A stretch of 36,275 nt of DNA from Comamonadaceae bacterium PBBC2 (GTDB taxonomy: Bacteria > Pseudomonadota > Gammaproteobacteria > Burkholderiales > Burkholderiaceae_C): positions 1-36,275 of the forward strand of contig NKIO01000037.1 in the NCBI GenBank assembly GCA_002255935.1, given 5' to 3'. Below, in pieces: positions 33,336-36,275 of the stretch; the stretch's first letter is position 1; each line of letters opens with the position of its first letter. The notes under the pieces were generated by a model. It saw only the letters and a list, made by a program, of their open reading frames with translations. It searched no databases and was not told where the DNA came from. A program made the translations under genes and the position numbers.

Positions 33336-34769
33336 TCAGCCGACGCGGCAGATCTTGAGCATGTTGGTGCCGCCTGGCGAGCCCATGGGCTCGCCGCAGG
33401 TGATGGCGTACACGTCGCCCGTGCTCACGATGTTGCGCTTTTTGAGGTAACCCTCGGTTTGCATCAAGGCGGTGTCGCGGTCAGCGCTGGTGTCCATCAA
33501 CAAGGGACGCACGTTGCGGAACAAGGCCATCTTGCGCTGTGAGGACAGCTTGGTGGTCACCGCATAAATCGGGATGTGCACCCGGCGGCGGCTCATCCAC
33601 AAGGCGGTCGATCCCGATTCGGTCAGCGCCACGATGGCTTTGGCACCCAGGTGGCTGGCCGTGAACAAGGCCCCCATGGCGATCGACTGGTCGATGCGGT
33701 TGAAGGTCTGGCCCTTGAAGTCGGCATCGATTTCCACGTCTTCGGCACCCTCGGCGGCTAGGCAGATCTTGGCCATCTCTTCCACGGTTTCCAGCGGGTA
33801 TTTGCCCGCAGCCGTTTCGGCGCTCAGCATCACGGCGTCGGTGCCGTCCAGCACCGCGTTGGCCACGTCCGACACCTCCGCGCGGGTGGGCACCGGGTTG
33901 GTGATCATGCTTTCCATCATCTGGGTGGCGGTGATGACGACCTTGTCGTGGACCTTGGCCAGCTTGATCATGCGTTTTTGCAAGGCCGGGACAGCGGCGT
34001 TGCCCACTTCCACGGCCAAATCGCCCCGGGCGACCATGATGCCGTCGCTGGCCAGCAAGATGGCTTCCAGGTGTGGGATGGCTTCGGCGCGCTCGATCTT
34101 GGCGATCAGGCCGGGCTTGTGGCCGTATTCGGCACCGGCCACATTGCACAGCTGGCGGGCCATTTCCATGTCGGTGGCGTTTTTCGGGAAGCTCACGGCC
34201 ACATAGTCCGCCTGCAGGCTCATGGCGGTCTTGATGTCGTCCATGTCCTTGGCCGTGAGGGCCGGCGCGGTCAAGCCGCCGCCTTGTTTGTTGATGCCCT
34301 TGTTGTTGGACAGCTCGCCGCCGAGTTTGACGGTGGTGTGCACCTGCTCGCCTTTGACAGCGACCACGTTGAGCACGATCAGGCCGTCGTTGAGCAAAAG
34401 CACATCGCCGGCTTTCACATCGCGGGGCAGCTCTTTGTAGTCGAGGCCCACGCCTTGGAGGTCACCGGGTTCGGTGCGGGACGCGTCCAGCACAAAGGGG
34501 GCGCCAGGCTCGAGCATGACTTTGCCTTCGGCAAATTTGCCCACGCGGATCTTGGGGCCTTGCAGGTCGGCCATGATGGCCACTTCGCGACCCGCGCGTT
34601 GCGAGGCTTCGCGCACCAGGCGGGCACGGTCCACATGGTCTTGGGCTTTGCCGTGGCTGAAGTTCAGACGCACCACGTTGACGCCGGCACGGATCATGGC
34701 TTCGAGCAGGGCGGGATCGCTGGAAGCAGGGCCTAAGGTGGCAACAATTTTGGTAGCGCGACGCGACAT
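33336..34769 (-). CDS. pyk: Pyruvate kinase
   Basis: Catalyses phosphoenolpyruvate plus ADP to pyruvate plus ATP, the last glycolytic step. The 477-residue protein opens RRATKIVATLGPASSDP and includes NVVRLNFSHG, MADLQGPKIRVG, the active-site IAKIERAEAIPHLE and MVARGDLAVEVG, VVITATQMMESM with the loop closing Thr, and AVMLSAETAAGKYPLETV. The C-terminal allosteric domain is present. AAGGAG lies 9 bases ahead of the ATG. The gene is divergent from the desaturase with a 220-base gap. Confidence 0.98.
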   Translation of the reverse strand: MSRRATKIVATLGPASSDPALLEAMIRAGVNVVRLNFSHGKAQDHVDRARLVREASQRAGREVAIMADLQGPKIRVGKFAEGKVMLEPGAPFVLDASRTEPGDLQGVGLDYKELPRDVKAGDVLLLNDGLIVLNVVAVKGEQVHTTVKLGGELSNNKGINKQGGGLTAPALTAKDMDDIKTAMSLQADYVAVSFPKNATDMEMARQLCNVAGAEYGHKPGLIAKIERAEAIPHLEAILLASDGIMVARGDLAVEVGNAAVPALQKRMIKLAKVHDKVVITATQMMESMITNPVPTRAEVSDVANAVLDGTDAVMLSAETAAGKYPLETVEEMAKICLAAEGAEDVEIDADFKGQTFNRIDQSIAMGALFTASHLGAKAIVALTESGSTALWMSRRRVHIPIYAVTTKLSSQRKMALFRNVRPLLMDTSADRDTALMQTEGYLKKRNIVSTGDVYAITCGEPMGSPGGTNMLKICRVG

Positions 34770-34989
34770 TCAGGGGTCTCCTTGTAACTTGGTTTCAATT
34801 TTCCCATGGAATCGGTTACATGCCCGGTTCTTTCGGACACGCTGAACAGGGCACAAGCCCTGATCGGCCAATTAGAGTCCGAAAACATTCACATTTCTCG
34901 CCATGGCCCTTTGCGGTTTGATCCTTGTCAGTCACGGGAAAACCCCGAGCGACTAAACTCGGGGCAGCGAAATCCACCGACAAAGCGTC
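34770..34989. other. Divergent gap between pyk and the desaturase gene
   Basis: This 220-base stretch, the longest gene-free part of the window, holds the pyk ribosome site (AAGGAG) at its left end and a stem-loop near its right end: CCCCGAG (34943-34949) pairs with CTCGGGG (34958-34964) around an 8-base loop, 25 bases before the desaturase ATG. A TTGTCA at 34925-34930 could be a -35, but no -10 fits at 16-18 bases. I see no small gene that convinces me here. Confidence 0.5.
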
Positions 34990-36105
34990 ATGACCGCAAG
35001 CCAAACACCGAATCCAAGCCAACCGATCCCTCTGGATCAGCCCCTGCCCCACCGCAAGATCATCCGCGAGTGGCTCATTCCCCTGTCCGAGCGCACCACC
35101 GTGCTGGCCTTTGTACTGCTGATCATGGACTACGCCCTGTTCTTTGCCCTGATCGCCGGCACCATCGCCTTTGACGCGGTCTGGGCCAAGCTGCTGAGCG
35201 GCTTGGCTGCCGGTTTCGTGATCGGTCGCCTGTTCATCATTGGCCACGACGCCTGCCACCAGAGCCTGACGCCGCACCGCGAACTCAACAAGGTGCTGGG
35301 CCGCATCGCTTTCTTGCCCTCGCTCACGCCTTACAGCCTGTGGGACACCGGTCACAACGTGGTGCACCACGGCTACACCAACCTCAAGGGCGTGGACTTT
35401 GTCTGGACACCGCTGACAGCCGCCGAATTCGACGCCCTGAACCCGATGCAAAAACTGCTGGAGCGCGCCTACCGCAGCGGCTGGGCCCCCGGTCTGTATT
35501 ACATGATCGAGATCTGGTGGAAGCGCGAGTTCTTCCCGAACAAGACCCACATGCCCACACGCCGCCCGATCTTCTTCAAAGACAGCATGCTGGTCAGCGT
35601 CTTTGCTGTGATCTGGATGGCGGTGATCGCCGGCGCCGCCGTGGGCACCGGCCAATCGGTCTGGTTGTCGCTGCTCTTGGGTTTTGCCGTGCCCTTCTTC
35701 TTCTGGAACAGCATGATCGGCTTTGTGGTTTATGTGCACCACACCCATGTCAAAGTGTCCTGGCACGACAACAAGGCCGCCTGGACCAAGGCCGCACCCT
35801 TCGTGTCGACCACGGTGCACCTGACCTTTCCCTTCAACATTGGCGCTCTGATGCACCACATCATGGAGCACACCGCCCACCACGTGGACATGAGCGTGCC
35901 CCTGTACCGCCTGAAAAAGGCCCAGGCCAAGCTCGAAGAAATGCTGCCCGGCCGCATCATCGTGCAGCCCTTCTCTTGGAAGTGGTACTTCGAGACCGCC
36001 AAAAACTGCAAGATGTACGACTTCACACGCGAGTGCTGGACCGACTTCAAAGGCAACATGACCAGCCCGGTGCGCGGCAACCTGCCTCCAGCTGCTCAGG
36101 CCTGA
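34990..36105 (+). CDS. Membrane fatty acid desaturase
   Basis: A 371-residue di-iron desaturase that puts a double bond into acyl chains of membrane lipids. The three histidine boxes are complete: HDACH at 86-90, HNVVHH at 122-127 and HTAHH at 294-298. Four to six membrane segments flank them (TVLAFVLLIMDYALFFALIAGTIAF, LLSGLAAGFVIGRLFIIG, SMLVSVFAVIWMAVIAGAAVGTG, LSLLLGFAVPFFFWNSMIGFVVYV). It resembles the acyl-lipid delta-12 type in box spacing; regiospecificity is not predictable. No clear ribosome site precedes the ATG; a GC-rich stem-loop lies 25 bases upstream. A strong terminator follows. Confidence 0.95.
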   Translation: MTASQTPNPSQPIPLDQPLPHRKIIREWLIPLSERTTVLAFVLLIMDYALFFALIAGTIAFDAVWAKLLSGLAAGFVIGRLFIIGHDACHQSLTPHRELNKVLGRIAFLPSLTPYSLWDTGHNVVHHGYTNLKGVDFVWTPLTAAEFDALNPMQKLLERAYRSGWAPGLYYMIEIWWKREFFPNKTHMPTRRPIFFKDSMLVSVFAVIWMAVIAGAAVGTGQSVWLSLLLGFAVPFFFWNSMIGFVVYVHHTHVKVSWHDNKAAWTKAAPFVSTTVHLTFPFNIGALMHHIMEHTAHHVDMSVPLYRLKKAQAKLEEMLPGRIIVQPFSWKWYFETAKNCKMYDFTRECWTDFKGNMTSPVRGNLPPAAQA

Positions 36106-36123
36106 TCAGGGCTTAGGCTCAGA

Positions 36124-36158
36124 CAACAAAAAACCCCGCGATGCGGGGTTTTTTGTTG
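36124..36158 (+). terminator. Intrinsic terminator of the desaturase gene
   Basis: A near-perfect long stem: CAACAAAAAACCCCGC (36124-36139) with GCGGGGTTTTTTGTTG (36143-36158) and a 3-base loop. Flanking A and T runs make it work in both directions. Confidence 0.93.
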
Positions 36159-36275
36159 GGCGAATCGGAGACCTGTGTCGGGGCTGAAGCCACCGACCTT
36201 GTATGATTTTCTCAATGCCTTTGGATGTGTTTTTCTTTTAAAACATGTCCAAGTCATGGCCGAGGGGCACCTCGG
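36159..36275. other. Right-end region: REP-like unit, possible promoter, possible gene start
   Basis: REP-like unit E occupies 36177-36197. TATGAT at 36202-36207 could be a -10 element (no good -35 found). An ATG at 36245 opens a frame, MSKSWPRGTS, that runs out of the window; with no ribosome site and only 10 codons, I do not call a gene. CCGAGG at 36260-36265 pairs with CCTCGG at 36270-36275 at the very edge. Confidence 0.35.
36177..36197 (-). repeat. REP-like hairpin unit (copy E)
   Basis: A single 21-base unit with arms GTCGGGGC and GCCACCGAC, loop TGAA and one bulged A. It is identical to the unit at 17085-17105 except for the loop (TAAA there). It is followed by CTTG instead of CTAC. 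It lies just after the desaturase terminator. Confidence 0.7.

Noticed and set aside
34806..35174. A 122-codon frame in the pyk-desaturase gap
   Set aside because: It has no ribosome site, overlaps the desaturase start out of frame and its last two thirds are low-complexity shadow of that gene.
1..36275. tRNA, rRNA, CRISPR array, prophage or insertion sequence
   Set aside because: No cloverleaf-like segment, no spaced direct repeats and no transposase or phage proteins were recognised; gaps are too short for most of them.

Overview
The window looks like ordinary chromosome from a GC-rich betaproteobacterium, most likely a Comamonadaceae member (Limnohabitans, Rhodoferax or Polaromonas-like). 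This rests on the protein style (Bug-type tricarboxylate receptor, DUF3422 protein, a class II aldolase of the type called the Calvin-cycle subtype, UvrA/SSB sequence character), high GC and short gene spacing. I see about 39 protein genes, no rRNA, tRNA, CRISPR array or insertion sequence, and no gap longer than about 220 bases without a gene.

Layout. 1-1885: two exported solute-binding proteins (Bug/TTT family and a molybdate-type periplasmic fold), with no membrane partner in view. 1980-6261: minus-strand genes for a DUF3422 membrane protein, a TehA/SLAC1-type channel, SSB and an MFS transporter. 6383-11914: plus-strand cyclophilin lipoprotein, uvrA, a glutaredoxin, cytochrome b561 and a CYTH phosphatase. 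11911-14352: an AraC-type regulator divergent from a cytochrome P450. 14358-14872: a yefM-yoeB type toxin-antitoxin pair. 14942-18781: a MerR regulator with a PaaI-like thioesterase, divergent from a family VIII esterase/beta-lactamase-like hydrolase and an AMP-forming acyl-CoA synthetase. 18796-21040: two glutathione transferases and pyrF. 21078-25039: a DMT exporter, then an overlapping minus-strand set of a second DMT exporter, tsaB, rimI and a family 4 uracil-DNA glycosylase. 25081-26821: dacB and a SemiSWEET. 26835-29483: purE-purK-sua5. 29564-31056: a CnoX-like thioredoxin convergent with a DUF962 protein. 31134-34769: purC, fba, pyk. 34990-36105: a fatty acid desaturase with a strong terminator.

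Functionally the window mixes core metabolism (purine and pyrimidine synthesis, glycolysis), translation and tRNA modification (two enzymes of the t6A pathway plus RimI), DNA repair (UvrA, SSB, UDG) and a middle section of fatty acid or xenobiotic handling (P450, thioesterase, hydrolase, acyl-CoA synthetase, two GSTs).

I did not find a clear new multi-gene system. The observations most worth following are: (a) a REP-like family of small hairpins at three intergenic sites, with a compensatory arm change between copies that keeps the TGAA loop and a bulged purine; (b) a perfect 7+1+7 palindrome just upstream of the merR start, a good operator candidate; (c) a cyclophilin lipoprotein of visibly lower GC set between the MFS gene and uvrA; and (d) structured leaders ahead of purC and the desaturase gene. 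All calls come from reading the sequence, with no database search.
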